This document shows positions 15,302 through 23,772 of a DNA stretch of 64,000 nucleotides, piece after piece; the first letter of the stretch is position 1, and each line of letters starts with the position of its first letter. Location of the stretch: contig DASVQP010000129.1 of the NCBI GenBank assembly GCA_036389135.1, positions 1 to 64,000 of the forward strand, read 5' to 3'. Under the pieces are notes generated by a model. That model was not told the origin of the DNA and did no database searches. It saw nothing but the letters and a program-made list of their open reading frames with translations. A program made the translations under genes and the position numbers. Source of the DNA: Longimicrobium sp. GTDB lineage: Bacteria; Gemmatimonadota; Gemmatimonadetes; Longimicrobiales; Longimicrobiaceae.

Positions 15302-17119
15302 ATGACGCTGCGGCTGAGGGCGGACCAGAAGCTCTTCCTTTCGTACCTGGCGCTGATCGCGGCGGTCGTGGTGGCGCTCACGCTGGGGGTGGGCTCCACG
15401 CTGCGCACGCACCTCACCGAACGGCTCTCCGCGGATCTGCGGCGGGAGCTGTTCCTGGCGCGCGCGCTGTACGCCACCCGGCCCGCCGCGCACCCGGACG
15501 CGGTGGCGGACTGGCTCGGCGCGCTCAGCAGCCGGCGCGTCACCATCGTCGCGCCGGACGGGCGGGTGCTGGGCGATTCGGAGGTGGATGCGGCGGGAAT
15601 CCGGCGGCTGGAGAATCACTCCGACCGCCCGGAGATCCGCAGCGCACGGCAGGGGCGCGATCAGATAGGCGTCGCGGTGCGGCTCAGCAGCTCGCTGGGC
15701 GACGAGCAGCTCTACATGGCGCTGCAGGCGGCGGACGGCAACGTCATCCGCATCGCGGACCCGCTCAGCGAGATGTACGCGGCGGTGGCGCGGGTGCAGC
15801 GCGGGATCTTTGGCGTGGGTCTGGTGGCGCTGGTGCTGGCGGGGCTCCTCTCGCTGGGCTTCTCCATCGCCATCACGCAGCCGCTGCGGCAGATCGTGAG
15901 GGCGGCGCGCGCCATGGCCGCCGGCGACCTCGCGCGGCGCGCCAAGCTCGGCCGGCGCGACGAGCTGGGCGAACTGGCCGACGCGCTGGACATGCTGGCC
16001 GGCGAGCTCCAGCGCCGCCTCCGCCAGCTGGAGGGCGAGCGCGCGGAGATGCAGGCGCTGATCGATTCCATGGCCGAGGGGGTGATCGCGTTGGACGCCG
16101 AGGGGCACGTGCGGCGCACCAACCCGGCGGCGCGCCGCATCTTCAACCTGGTGGGCGACCCGCGCGGCCTCTCCCCGCAGGAGGTGGCGCGCCGGCCGGC
16201 CTTCCTGGACGTGGTGCGGCGGGTGCTGGAGGGCGCGCAGGTGCGGCCCGCGGAGCTGATGCAGGACGGGCGCAGCCTGCTGGCCACCGCGCAACCGCTC
16301 CCCGGCGGCGGCGCGGTGATGGTGTTCCTGGACGTTTCCGCCCTCCGCCGGCTGGAAGACGTGCGCCGCGACTTCGTGGCCAACGCATCGCACGAGCTCA
16401 AGACGCCGCTGACCGCCATCCGCGGCTTCAGCGAGACGCTGCTGGACGAGGACCTCCCTCCCGCGCTGCGCCGCCAGTTCGCGGAGACGGTGAAGGCCAA
16501 CGCGGACCGCCTGCAGCGCATCGTGGACGACCTGCTGGACCTGTCGCGCATCGAGAGTGGCGGCTTCCGGGTGGAGCCGGAGATCGTCTCCATCACCGAG
16601 ACGGCGCACGAGGCGATCGCCCCTGGCCGCGCGCAGATGGACGAGAAGCGCGTCCTGTTCCTGACCGACGTGCCGCCGGAGTACGAGTTCGTCTTCGCGG
16701 ACCCCGCCGCGCTCCGCCAGATCCTGTCGAACCTGGTGGGCAACGCGATCCGCTACGTTCCCGAGGGTGGGCGCATCGAGGTGAGCGCGCGCTGCGCCGG
16801 CCAGGCCGCCAGCCAGCGCGGCGACCGGCACGAGTGGATCCAGGTCTCCGTCGCGGACAACGGCGCCGGCATCGCCGCCACGCACCTCCCCCGCATCTTT
16901 GAGCGCTTCTACCGCGCCGACGCCGCCCGCTCGCGCGAGGAAGGCGGCACCGGGCTGGGGCTGGCCATCGTCAAGCACCTCGTCGAAGCCCACGGCGGCA
17001 CCGTGGACGCCGAGAGCACCCCCGGCCGCGGCACCACCATCCGCTTCCTCCTTCCCGCGCCGGACGTGGTGGAGGAGGAGATGCACGACCGGGAGGTGGA
17101 GCGGGCTGCGGCGCGGTGA
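15302..17119 (+). CDS. phoR: PhoR-like membrane histidine kinase
   Basis: 605 residues. One membrane helix lies near residues 10-32, an extracytoplasmic sensor at about 33-165, a second helix at about 168-192, then HAMP (about 195-250). A PAS domain follows (about 255-340), then HisKA with NASHELKTPL (His364) and a HATPase with NLVGNAIRY and GGTGLGLAIVKH. This is the PhoR/ResE arrangement; family members phosphorylate PhoB-type regulators under phosphate limitation. The partner is presumably the regulator ending at 14899. The sensor domain is not recognised, so the actual signal is open. Confidence 0.88.
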   Translation: MTLRLRADQKLFLSYLALIAAVVVALTLGVGSTLRTHLTERLSADLRRELFLARALYATRPAAHPDAVADWLGALSSRRVTIVAPDGRVLGDSEVDAAGIRRLENHSDRPEIRSARQGRDQIGVAVRLSSSLGDEQLYMALQAADGNVIRIADPLSEMYAAVARVQRGIFGVGLVALVLAGLLSLGFSIAITQPLRQIVRAARAMAAGDLARRAKLGRRDELGELADALDMLAGELQRRLRQLEGERAEMQALIDSMAEGVIALDAEGHVRRTNPAARRIFNLVGDPRGLSPQEVARRPAFLDVVRRVLEGAQVRPAELMQDGRSLLATAQPLPGGGAVMVFLDVSALRRLEDVRRDFVANASHELKTPLTAIRGFSETLLDEDLPPALRRQFAETVKANADRLQRIVDDLLDLSRIESGGFRVEPEIVSITETAHEAIAPGRAQMDEKRVLFLTDVPPEYEFVFADPAALRQILSNLVGNAIRYVPEGGRIEVSARCAGQAASQRGDRHEWIQVSVADNGAGIAATHLPRIFERFYRADAARSREEGGTGLGLAIVKHLVEAHGGTVDAESTPGRGTTIRFLLPAPDVVEEEMHDREVERAAAR

Positions 17120-17216
17120 GGGAGGCCCTCACCCCCGCTCGTTCCTCGCGGCCCCCTCTCCCGATAACGGGAGAGGGCTGCGCCCTCGCCGTTATCAGGA
17201 GAGGGGGCGGAACCTC
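17120..17216. repeat. Stop-proximal C-rich hairpin repeat (copy B)
   Basis: It starts directly after the kinase stop with CCCTCACCCCCGCTCG, then two opposed copies of a CCCTCTCCCGATAAC-type motif that can pair around GGCTGCGCC. Related copies lie at 34378-34460 and 37278-37362. Placement right after a stop suggests a role in transcription end or RNA stability (inference). Confidence 0.7.
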
Positions 17217-17256
17217 GCGCCCGTGTCACGGGCATGCACCGCGGCCGGCGGCACTC

Positions 17257-17310
17257 GAGACGGCTTCAGCCGTCTTCCCGTGGTTCCAGCCGGGGGCTTC
17301 AGCCCCCGGG
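17257..17310. repeat. Double-hairpin repeat (copy 1 of 3)
   Basis: Two adjacent palindromes separated by a conserved spacer: GACGGCTTCAGCCGTC, then TTCCCGTGGTTCCA, then CCGGGGGCTTCAGCCCCCGG. The same structure with base changes that keep the pairing occurs at 27768 and 51465. Confidence 0.75.
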
Positions 17311-17410
17311 TTTTCGGATGCCGGGCCTCCCTGTTCCCGGTTCGTGACGGGACGGTGACCCTCCGAATCTCCTTCCGATGTGAAGCACGGCTATCGTCAC
17401 GATACGCCGA

Positions 17411-17436
17411 GGCCGGCGCGCGCGCCGGCCCTTCTT
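17411..17436 (+). terminator. Hairpin plus CTTCTT directly before the TonB receptor gene
   Basis: A perfect 20-base palindrome GGCCGGCGCG/CGCGCCGGCC at 17411-17430 is followed by CTTCTT. It lies only 18 bases before the start codon at 17455, with GGAG between. It may be an attenuator for the receptor gene rather than a simple end signal for phoR (inference). Confidence 0.5.
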
Positions 17437-17454
17437 CAACGGAGTACGTGACGA

Positions 17455-20211
17455 ATGCCGAGCCGATCCCTGAGGACCGCACTCGCAGTGTTTCTTTTGG
17501 CCCTCCTCCCCAGCGCAGCCGCCGCGCAGGCGGGGCGAATCGGGGGGCGGGTGGTGGATGCAGCCACCGGGCAGCCCGTCGCCGGGGCGCGCGTCGCCGT
17601 GATCGTGCAGCCCGTGCGCAGCGCCGTTACAGGCGTGGATGGGACGTTCGTGATCCGCGGTTTGCCGAGCGGTACGTACAGCGTCGCCGCGTCACACATC
17701 GGCCACGCGACCAAGACGGTGACGGGGGTGCAGGTGGGTGCCAGCGGCGCCGTGACGCTCGACATCTCGCTGACGGCGCAGGCGGTGTCGCTCGGCGGGA
17801 TTACGGTAACGGCGGCGCGCGAGCGGGGGAGCGTCGCGCGGGCGCTGGACGATCAGCGCACGGCGGTCGGCGTGGTCAACAGCGTAACCTCGGAGCAGAT
17901 CGCCAGGAGCCCGGACTCGGATGCCGCGCAGGCGGTGCAGCGGGTGAGCGGGGTGACGGTGCAGGACGGCAAGTACGTCTTCGTGCGCGGGCTGGGCGAG
18001 CGCTATACGACCACTTCGCTGAACGGCGCCCGCATTCCCAGCCCGGAGCCGGAGCGAAAGGTGGTGCCGCTCGACCTCTTCCCGGCGGGGCTCCTCCAGT
18101 CCATCACCACTTCCAAGACCTTCACGCCGGACCAGCCGGGCGACTTCAGCGGCGCGCAGGTGAACATCCGCACTCGCGAGTTCCCGGCGCGCTCGACGTT
18201 CACCTTTTCCTTTGCCTCCGCCTACAACACGGTGGGCACGGCGCGCACCCTGCCCTTCGCGCCGAGCGCGGGGAACGAGTGGCTGGCCTTCGGCGGGCGC
18301 TCGCGCGAGGTGCCGTTCATGGTGCGCGGCGCCGGCAGCTTCGCCAACCTCACCCGCGACGACATGACGCGGATCGCCGGCTCGTTCCGCAACACGTGGA
18401 GCGCGCGACCGGCCAGCGAGCTCCCCAACCTCTCCAGCGGCTTCTCGCTGGGCGGCACGCGGGGGATTTTCGGGCGCGACGTGGGCTACCTGGCGTCCGG
18501 CACCTACACGCGCGCCACGGAGGCATCGCAGGAGCAGATCCGCGCCACCGTGATCGCGGGGCAGGATGCGCGTCCGCAGATCGAGTCGCAGTTCGCGGGG
18601 ACTACGGGGCGCACCAGCGTGCTGTGGGGCGGCCTCTTAAACCTGAGCACGAAGCTGGGGACGGCGGGGCGCGTGTCGCTCAACAACTCGTACAACCGCG
18701 GCGCGGACAACGAGGCGCGGCGCGAGAGCGGGTTCACCGAGCGCATCAACGCCAACCTGCCGCTGGACATCGAGCGCCTCCGCTACGTGGAGCGCAGCGT
18801 GCGCAGCAACCAGCTCTCGGGCGAGTACCTGATCGCCGGGCGCAACCGCGTGGACTGGTCGTTCACCTCGAGCGGCGTGGAGCGGGTGGAGCCGGACCGG
18901 TCGGAGATCGTGTACGCCCGCGAGCGCGACCCGGCCACGGGCGTGGAGCTGGCTCCGGCCTGGTTCGGCGGGAGCAACGAGGGGGCGGTGCGCACCTTCA
19001 GCGACCTGCGCGAGACGAGCCTCGAGGGCGGAGCCAACTTCCAGCGCGAGATCGGCCGCCATCGCATCAAGGTCGGCGGGCTCTACCGCGCCACGGACCG
19101 CGAGGCGGACAACCACGCGTACAGCATCTCCGCGCTCGGCACGCTCACGCGCGAGCAGCGGCAGGCGCGGCCGGAGGAAATCTTCGACGGGCGCTACACG
19201 GCGCCGGGGAGCCGCATCTTCAACGTGACGCCGCTGGGCGCGGGCGGCTCGTACGACGCCGAGGACCGGCTGGCGAGCGGGTTCGGGATGGTGGAGCTGG
19301 CGCTGATGGAGAACGTGCGCTTCATCGGCGGCGCGCGGTTGGAGAGGTCCGAAGTGGTGCTGAACGCGGCGCCCACCAGCGGCGCGGCGGTGACTTCGCG
19401 CCCCAGCTACACGGACGTCCTGCCGAGCGCGGCGGTGAACGTGTCGCTCACGGACGTGCAGAACCTGCGCTTCTCCCTCACGCGCACCCTGAGCCGCCCC
19501 GAGTACCGCGAGCTGGCGCCGGTGCTGTACCGCGAGGTGCTGGGTGGCGAGAGCGTACGTGGCAACCCGGATCTGCGCCGCGCCCTCATCGACAACGCCG
19601 ACGCGCGCTGGGAGTGGTACCCGGGGAGCGGGCAGCTGCTGAGCTTCGGCCTCTTCGCCAAGCGCTTCCACGACCCCATCGAGCGCGTCTATCTCGCCAC
19701 CTCCGGCACGCCGGTCGTGACCTTCGTGAACGCGCGCCAGGCCACCAACTACGGCCTGGAGACGGAGATGCGCACCGACCTCGGCATGCTCTCCGAGACG
19801 CTGGAGCCGCTGACGGTGTTCGCAAACGCGACGCTGATGCGCAGCCGCATCGAGATCGGCGACTCGCTGAGCAGCAAGACGAGCGACCTGCGCCCGATGG
19901 TGGGGCAGTCGCCCTACGTGCTGAACACCGGCGTGACGTACGCGGACGGCGGCACCAGCGCCACCCTCCTCTTCAACGTGGCGGGCCGGCGCATCGTGAG
20001 CGCGGCCGAGGCTCCGCTCCCGGACGTGTACGAGCTGCCGCGCCACGTGCTCGATCTCTCGCTCCGCTTCCCGGTCGCCGGCGGCGTGGAAGCCAAGGTG
20101 GACGCGCGCAACCTGCTGGACGAGCCGTACGAGGTGCGCCAGGGCGACCTGGTGCGCGAGTACCACCGCTTCGGACGCACGCTAAGCGTGGGGGCGACGC
20201 TGAAGCGATGA
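17455..20211 (+). CDS. TonB-dependent receptor with N-terminal carboxypeptidase-regulatory-like domain
   Basis: 918 residues. A signal peptide (ends SAAAAQA, about residue 25) is followed by a beta-sandwich domain (about 28-110), then a plug with VRGLGERYTTTSLNGA, PSPEPER and TFTPDQPGDFSG, which are family signatures. The barrel fills the remainder. Such receptors import large or scarce ligands using TonB energy. It follows the phoB/phoR-like pair and precedes a lipoprotein, so a phosphate-compound receptor is a reasonable guess. No Pho-box was recognised, so the link rests on position alone. The start at 17455 is supported by a signal peptide immediately downstream and GGAG ten bases upstream. 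Confidence 0.9.
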   Translation: MPSRSLRTALAVFLLALLPSAAAAQAGRIGGRVVDAATGQPVAGARVAVIVQPVRSAVTGVDGTFVIRGLPSGTYSVAASHIGHATKTVTGVQVGASGAVTLDISLTAQAVSLGGITVTAARERGSVARALDDQRTAVGVVNSVTSEQIARSPDSDAAQAVQRVSGVTVQDGKYVFVRGLGERYTTTSLNGARIPSPEPERKVVPLDLFPAGLLQSITTSKTFTPDQPGDFSGAQVNIRTREFPARSTFTFSFASAYNTVGTARTLPFAPSAGNEWLAFGGRSREVPFMVRGAGSFANLTRDDMTRIAGSFRNTWSARPASELPNLSSGFSLGGTRGIFGRDVGYLASGTYTRATEASQEQIRATVIAGQDARPQIESQFAGTTGRTSVLWGGLLNLSTKLGTAGRVSLNNSYNRGADNEARRESGFTERINANLPLDIERLRYVERSVRSNQLSGEYLIAGRNRVDWSFTSSGVERVEPDRSEIVYARERDPATGVELAPAWFGGSNEGAVRTFSDLRETSLEGGANFQREIGRHRIKVGGLYRATDREADNHAYSISALGTLTREQRQARPEEIFDGRYTAPGSRIFNVTPLGAGGSYDAEDRLASGFGMVELALMENVRFIGGARLERSEVVLNAAPTSGAAVTSRPSYTDVLPSAAVNVSLTDVQNLRFSLTRTLSRPEYRELAPVLYREVLGGESVRGNPDLRRALIDNADARWEWYPGSGQLLSFGLFAKRFHDPIERVYLATSGTPVVTFVNARQATNYGLETEMRTDLGMLSETLEPLTVFANATLMRSRIEIGDSLSSKTSDLRPMVGQSPYVLNTGVTYADGGTSATLLFNVAGRRIVSAAEAPLPDVYELPRHVLDLSLRFPVAGGVEAKVDARNLLDEPYEVRQGDLVREYHRFGRTLSVGATLKR

Positions 20212-20270
20212 CCCCGTGACGCGATCGCGACAGGGCATGCGCGGGGCGGATACGTCGCCCCGCTAGGATT

Positions 20271-20305
20271 CCGGCGGCGCTGCGAAGGCGCCGCCGGATC
20301 TTCTT
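20271..20305 (+). terminator. Hairpin plus TTCTT between TonB receptor and lipoprotein genes
   Basis: Perfect 10-base arms CCGGCGGCGC/GCGCCGCCGG around TGCGAAG, then ATCTTCTT. It lies 59 bases after the receptor stop and 21 bases before the next ATG. It can act as the receptor terminator or as an attenuator of the lipoprotein gene. Confidence 0.65.
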
Positions 20306-20326
20306 AAACCCGAGCAGAAAAGCGCA

Positions 20327-21961
20327 ATGATCGCAGCATCCCGCAGGTGGTTGGCCGCCCTGGCGCTCGTCGCCGCGTGCGACGGCAGCCCCACGAACGA
20401 GGAGCTCTTCGCCCCCACCGGGCTCGTGGCCACGCCCACCGGCCCGTCGTCGGTGCGCGTGAGCTTCAACGCGGTGCCGGACGCGACCGGCTACGACGTG
20501 GAGCGTGCGACCGGCACCTCCACCGAGTGGACCAGGGTCGCGACCGTGCAGACCGTGACGTACGACGACACGGGGCTCCTTCCCGAGACCAGCTACCGCT
20601 ACCGGGTGGCGGCGCTCAACGGGAGCGAGCGCAGCGACTTCGGCCCCGAGACGACGGTTGCGACCAGCAACCGTCCCGAGGTGACGCTCTCGTCCGACAT
20701 CACCAGCAACCGCCGGCTCCACGCGGACTCGCTGTACATCCTCAACAACTGGGTGCACGTGGCCAACGGCGCCACGCTGACCATCGATGCCGGCACGCGC
20801 ATCGAGGGGAACGCCAACTCGGCGCTCTTCGTGCTGCGCGGCGCCAGGATCCAGGCGGTGGGCACCGAGGCGCGGCCGATCGTCTTCACCTCGCGCCGCG
20901 CGGCGGGGCAGCGCCAGCCGGGCGACTGGGGCGGGCTGATCCTGGTGGGGAACGGCGTCATCAACCGCGGCGATCCGGTGATCCTGGAGGGCTCCAACAC
21001 CGGCGGCAGCAACGTGGCGGTCACCTACGCCGGCGGCACCAGCAACGCCGACGACAGCGGCGAGCTGCGCTACGTGCGCATCGAGTTCGCGGGCTTCGGC
21101 CCCGTGCCGGACGCGGAGCTGAACTCGCTCACCCTCGCCGCGGTCGGCAGCGGGACGCGCATCAACTACGTGCAGACGATGGCGGGGCTCGACGACTCGT
21201 TCGAGTGGTTCGGCGGCGCGGTGGACGCCAAGTACCTCGTCTCCTACGAATCGGGCGACGACCACTTCGACGCCTCGGAAGGGTTCGTGGGGCGCAACCA
21301 GTTCCTGATCGCGCTGCAGAGCACAATTCTGACGCCGCGCGCCGGATCGGGGAACAGCTCCACCGACCCGCAGGGGTTCGAGGTGGACGGGTGCAGCGGG
21401 GCCAACTGCATCGCGGGCCAGAGCTCGCAGCCGCACACCATCCCGGTCTTCGCCAACTTCACCATGATCGGCACGGGTCCGGGCGTGGTGCCGGCGGCGG
21501 GCGGGTTCGGCGCGGTGCTGCGGCGAGGCGCGGGCGGCTTCTACGTGAACGGGATCATCGCGCGCTGGCCGGGCGCCGCCCTCGCCATCCGCGACGCGGC
21601 CACCAACGACCGCATCACCGCGGGCGACCTGGCGATCCGCAACGTCCTGGCGGCGGAGAACGGCACCCTGTTCGAGTCCGGCAGCGGCCGCTTCGCCCTC
21701 GACTCGGCGGCGAACGCGATCACGACCTCTACGTCCGCCACCGCCTCACTCTTCGGCACGTTCGACGTGTCGCTCGGCACCGCCGGCCTCGATTGGCAGC
21801 CCTCCACCGCCTCGCCGGCGCGCACGGGCGGCCTCGCCACCTTCGCCGGCACGCTCGCCACGAAGGCGGGCACCGCCGTGACCGGCACATCCTACCGCGG
21901 CGCCGCCGACCCGACCGGCGCTAGGTGGTGGGCGAACTGGACGACCTACTCTCGCAACTGA
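20327..21961 (+). CDS. Surface lipoprotein with fibronectin type III-like domain
   Basis: 544 residues. A lipoprotein signal has lipobox VAAC with Cys18. A fibronectin type III-like domain follows (about 28-115; repeated Tyr and Ser/Thr strands ending ALNGSERSDFGPE). The remaining 420 residues are rich in Gly, Asn, Thr and Ala with regularly spaced short strands, suggesting a right-handed beta-helix or similar repeat fold; the family is not recognised. Two cysteines near residue 350 (DGCSGANC) could form a disulfide. It is encoded just after a TonB receptor, the arrangement of receptor-plus-surface-lipoprotein uptake pairs, so ligand capture is a plausible role (inference). Confidence 0.85.
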   Translation: MIAASRRWLAALALVAACDGSPTNEELFAPTGLVATPTGPSSVRVSFNAVPDATGYDVERATGTSTEWTRVATVQTVTYDDTGLLPETSYRYRVAALNGSERSDFGPETTVATSNRPEVTLSSDITSNRRLHADSLYILNNWVHVANGATLTIDAGTRIEGNANSALFVLRGARIQAVGTEARPIVFTSRRAAGQRQPGDWGGLILVGNGVINRGDPVILEGSNTGGSNVAVTYAGGTSNADDSGELRYVRIEFAGFGPVPDAELNSLTLAAVGSGTRINYVQTMAGLDDSFEWFGGAVDAKYLVSYESGDDHFDASEGFVGRNQFLIALQSTILTPRAGSGNSSTDPQGFEVDGCSGANCIAGQSSQPHTIPVFANFTMIGTGPGVVPAAGGFGAVLRRGAGGFYVNGIIARWPGAALAIRDAATNDRITAGDLAIRNVLAAENGTLFESGSGRFALDSAANAITTSTSATASLFGTFDVSLGTAGLDWQPSTASPARTGGLATFAGTLATKAGTAVTGTSYRGAADPTGARWWANWTTYSRN

Positions 21962-21969
21962 GCCACCAC

Positions 21970-22005
21970 GGCAGTCGGCGCTACGCCGCGCCGGCTGCCC
22001 TTTTT
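21970..22005 (+). terminator. Hairpin plus CTTTTT immediately before the next lipoprotein gene
   Basis: Arms GGCAGTCGGCG/CGCCGGCTGCC (one G-U pair) around CTACGCCG, followed by CTTTTT. It starts eight bases after the upstream stop and ends nine bases before the ATG at 22015. No room is left for a promoter or a normal ribosome-binding site between the U-run and the start. Confidence 0.75.
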
Positions 22006-22014
22006 ACCGACACG

Positions 22015-22602
22015 ATGAGATCCACCATCCTGCTGACCGCCATCCTCGCTCTCGCCGCCTGCGCCCCCGACGCACCCGCGGCACCGCCCGCCGCTCAATC
22101 ATCGGCACCAGCCGTCGTCGACAGCATCTTCCCGCCCGAGGAGGCGATGCGCCGCTTCCGCGCCGGTCTGCCGGAGGTGGACTCCCTCACCAGCGGCGCA
22201 TCTTCCCGCGACGAACTGGTGCGCCGCTTCGTTCGCGCGGTGGAAAAGCAGGACACGGCGGAGCTCCGCACGCTGCTCCTGAACCGTGCGGAGTTCGCCT
22301 ACCTGTACTTCCCGACGAGCCGCTTCGCCCGCCCGCCGCTCCGCACCGATCCCGCGCTGCTCTGGTTCCAGATGCGGATGAACAGCGAAAAAGGCATCGT
22401 GCGCCTCCTCCGCCGTCGCGGCGGCGCGGATGCGGGCTTCCGCGGCCACGCCTGTGAGGATCAACCTGTCGTGGAGGGCGAGAACCGGCTGTGGGAGCGG
22501 TGCACGGTGCGCTTGGCGGACGGCGGGGAGGACCGGTGGTTCGGGACGGTGATCGAGCGCGGGGGGCGGTACAAGATGGTGGGGTACGCGAACGGGTTGT
22601 GA
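22015..22602 (+). CDS. Small lipoprotein, function unknown
   Basis: 195 residues; lipobox LAAC with Cys16. The start at 22015 is chosen because the lipoprotein signal begins there; the reading frame is open farther upstream but overlaps the preceding gene. After a Pro/Ala-rich linker the domain (about 45-195) looks like an alpha+beta fold with two well-separated cysteines (ACEDQ and ERCTV) and a terminal strand pair. No family is recognised. It is the last gene of the phoB-like to lipoprotein run and sits right behind a terminator-like hairpin, so its expression may depend on read-through. Confidence 0.8.
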   Translation: MRSTILLTAILALAACAPDAPAAPPAAQSSAPAVVDSIFPPEEAMRRFRAGLPEVDSLTSGASSRDELVRRFVRAVEKQDTAELRTLLLNRAEFAYLYFPTSRFARPPLRTDPALLWFQMRMNSEKGIVRLLRRRGGADAGFRGHACEDQPVVEGENRLWERCTVRLADGGEDRWFGTVIERGGRYKMVGYANGL

Positions 22603-22636
22603 AGGGGCGGAACACCGCATTGCGCGCAAGTGCCAG

Positions 22637-22800
22637 GTAGGGGCGCGATTTATCGCGCCCACCCTCCGTCCCGCCTCGACCTCTGCGCCTTCGCGCGAAT
22701 CCGGTACGCGCAGACCTGCGTGTCTGCCCGCCCTCGCCCCCACCTCGACGCTCGCTCTACTCAAATCCCCACTCCGCGCGATCGCCGTCTGGAGGTGCGG
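22637..22800. repeat. Partial copy of the composite repeat
   Basis: 22637-22659 is another GGGGCGCGATTTATCGCGCC palindrome. Downstream text shares phrases with 9770-9860, such as GCAGACCTGCGTG-CTGCCC. Otherwise this interval between two convergent genes is empty. Confidence 0.7.
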
Positions 22801-22802
22801 GT

Positions 22803-23531
22803 TCAGCCGTCGTTCAGGTTTACCGGCTTTCCCCGTTTCGAGAATTTCAGGTTCAGAACCTCCACGAAGACAGAGAATCCCATCGCGAAGTAGATGCTCC
22901 CCTTCGATACGTGCATCTCCAACGCTTCAGCGATCAGCGTGAAGCCGATCAGGAGCAGGAACGAGAGTGCGAGCATCTGGATGGTGGGGTGTGCCTCCAC
23001 GAACCGCCCGAGGGGCTCCGCGAAGGCGAGCATCACGCCCATCGCGATCACAACCGCGATGATCATCACGCGGATGTCGTCCGCCATTCCCACGGCCGTG
23101 ATCACGCTGTCCAGCGAGAAGATGAGGTCCATGATCACGATCTGGGCGATCACCGCACCAAAGGTGGCACGCGCGCCGGCGGACTTTCCCGCCGACTCGC
23201 CTTCCAGCTTGTGGTGGATCTCGGTGGTGCTCTTTGCGAGCAGGAACAGTCCGCCGATCAGCAGGATGAGATCGCGGCCCGAGATCTCCTGGCCGAGTAC
23301 GGTGAAGAGAGGCCGGGTGAGCCCGATGATCCAAGTGATGACGAGGAGAAGCGCCACCCGCATTCCGAGCGCGAGCCCGAGCCCGATCTTCCGTGCCCGC
23401 GGCTGCTGCTCCGGGGGCAGCTTGCCCGAGAGGATCGTCAGGAAGACGAGATTGTCGATCCCGAGAACGATCTCGAGGAGTGACAGCGTGGCGAGTGCAA
23501 TCAGTGCTTCGCCCGAGAACAGCCATTCCAT
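22803..23531 (-). CDS. TerC-family integral membrane protein
   Basis: 242 residues with about seven membrane helices. The family signatures EIVLGIDNLVFL near the N-terminus and DLIFSLDSVITAVGM near residue 145 each carry membrane-embedded acidic residues. TerC/Alx proteins are linked to tellurite resistance and to manganese export in the cytoplasmic membrane; the substrate here cannot be read from sequence. The gene stands alone, with no ter operon around it. Confidence 0.92.
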   Translation of the reverse strand: MEWLFSGEALIALATLSLLEIVLGIDNLVFLTILSGKLPPEQQPRARKIGLGLALGMRVALLLVITWIIGLTRPLFTVLGQEISGRDLILLIGGLFLLAKSTTEIHHKLEGESAGKSAGARATFGAVIAQIVIMDLIFSLDSVITAVGMADDIRVMIIAVVIAMGVMLAFAEPLGRFVEAHPTIQMLALSFLLLIGFTLIAEALEMHVSKGSIYFAMGFSVFVEVLNLKFSKRGKPVNLNDG

Positions 23532-23670
23532 AGTACGGAGCGGGACAGGAGGTTACAGGCCGGAGCGGTGTACTCTGGCCGGGTGATGTCCCACAGTATA
23601 CCTCAGCCTCCAGTTTTCGCGAGTAGCCCGGCGGAACAGCGCCGGACGCTGAAACAACAGAGAAAAGCAT

Positions 23671-23752
23671 CACACAGAGGCCACAGAAGGAACTGAAAGC
23701 CACGGAGAAAACCTTTTGCGGTTCTCTCGGTGGCTCTGTGTCTCTGTGTGAG
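23671..23752. repeat. CACAGAG inverted repeat (copy)
   Basis: A gene-free stretch in which CACACAGAGGCCACAG on the left can pair with CTCTGTGTCTCTGTGTG on the right around a purine-rich middle. The same words recur at 14908, 36008 and 60732. Confidence 0.65.
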
Positions 23753-23772
23753 CCATGCAGTTGCAGTTCTGG

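Noticed and set aside
17120-17454. Pho-box upstream of the TonB receptor
   Set aside because: No pair of CTGTCAT-like direct repeats with the right spacing was found.
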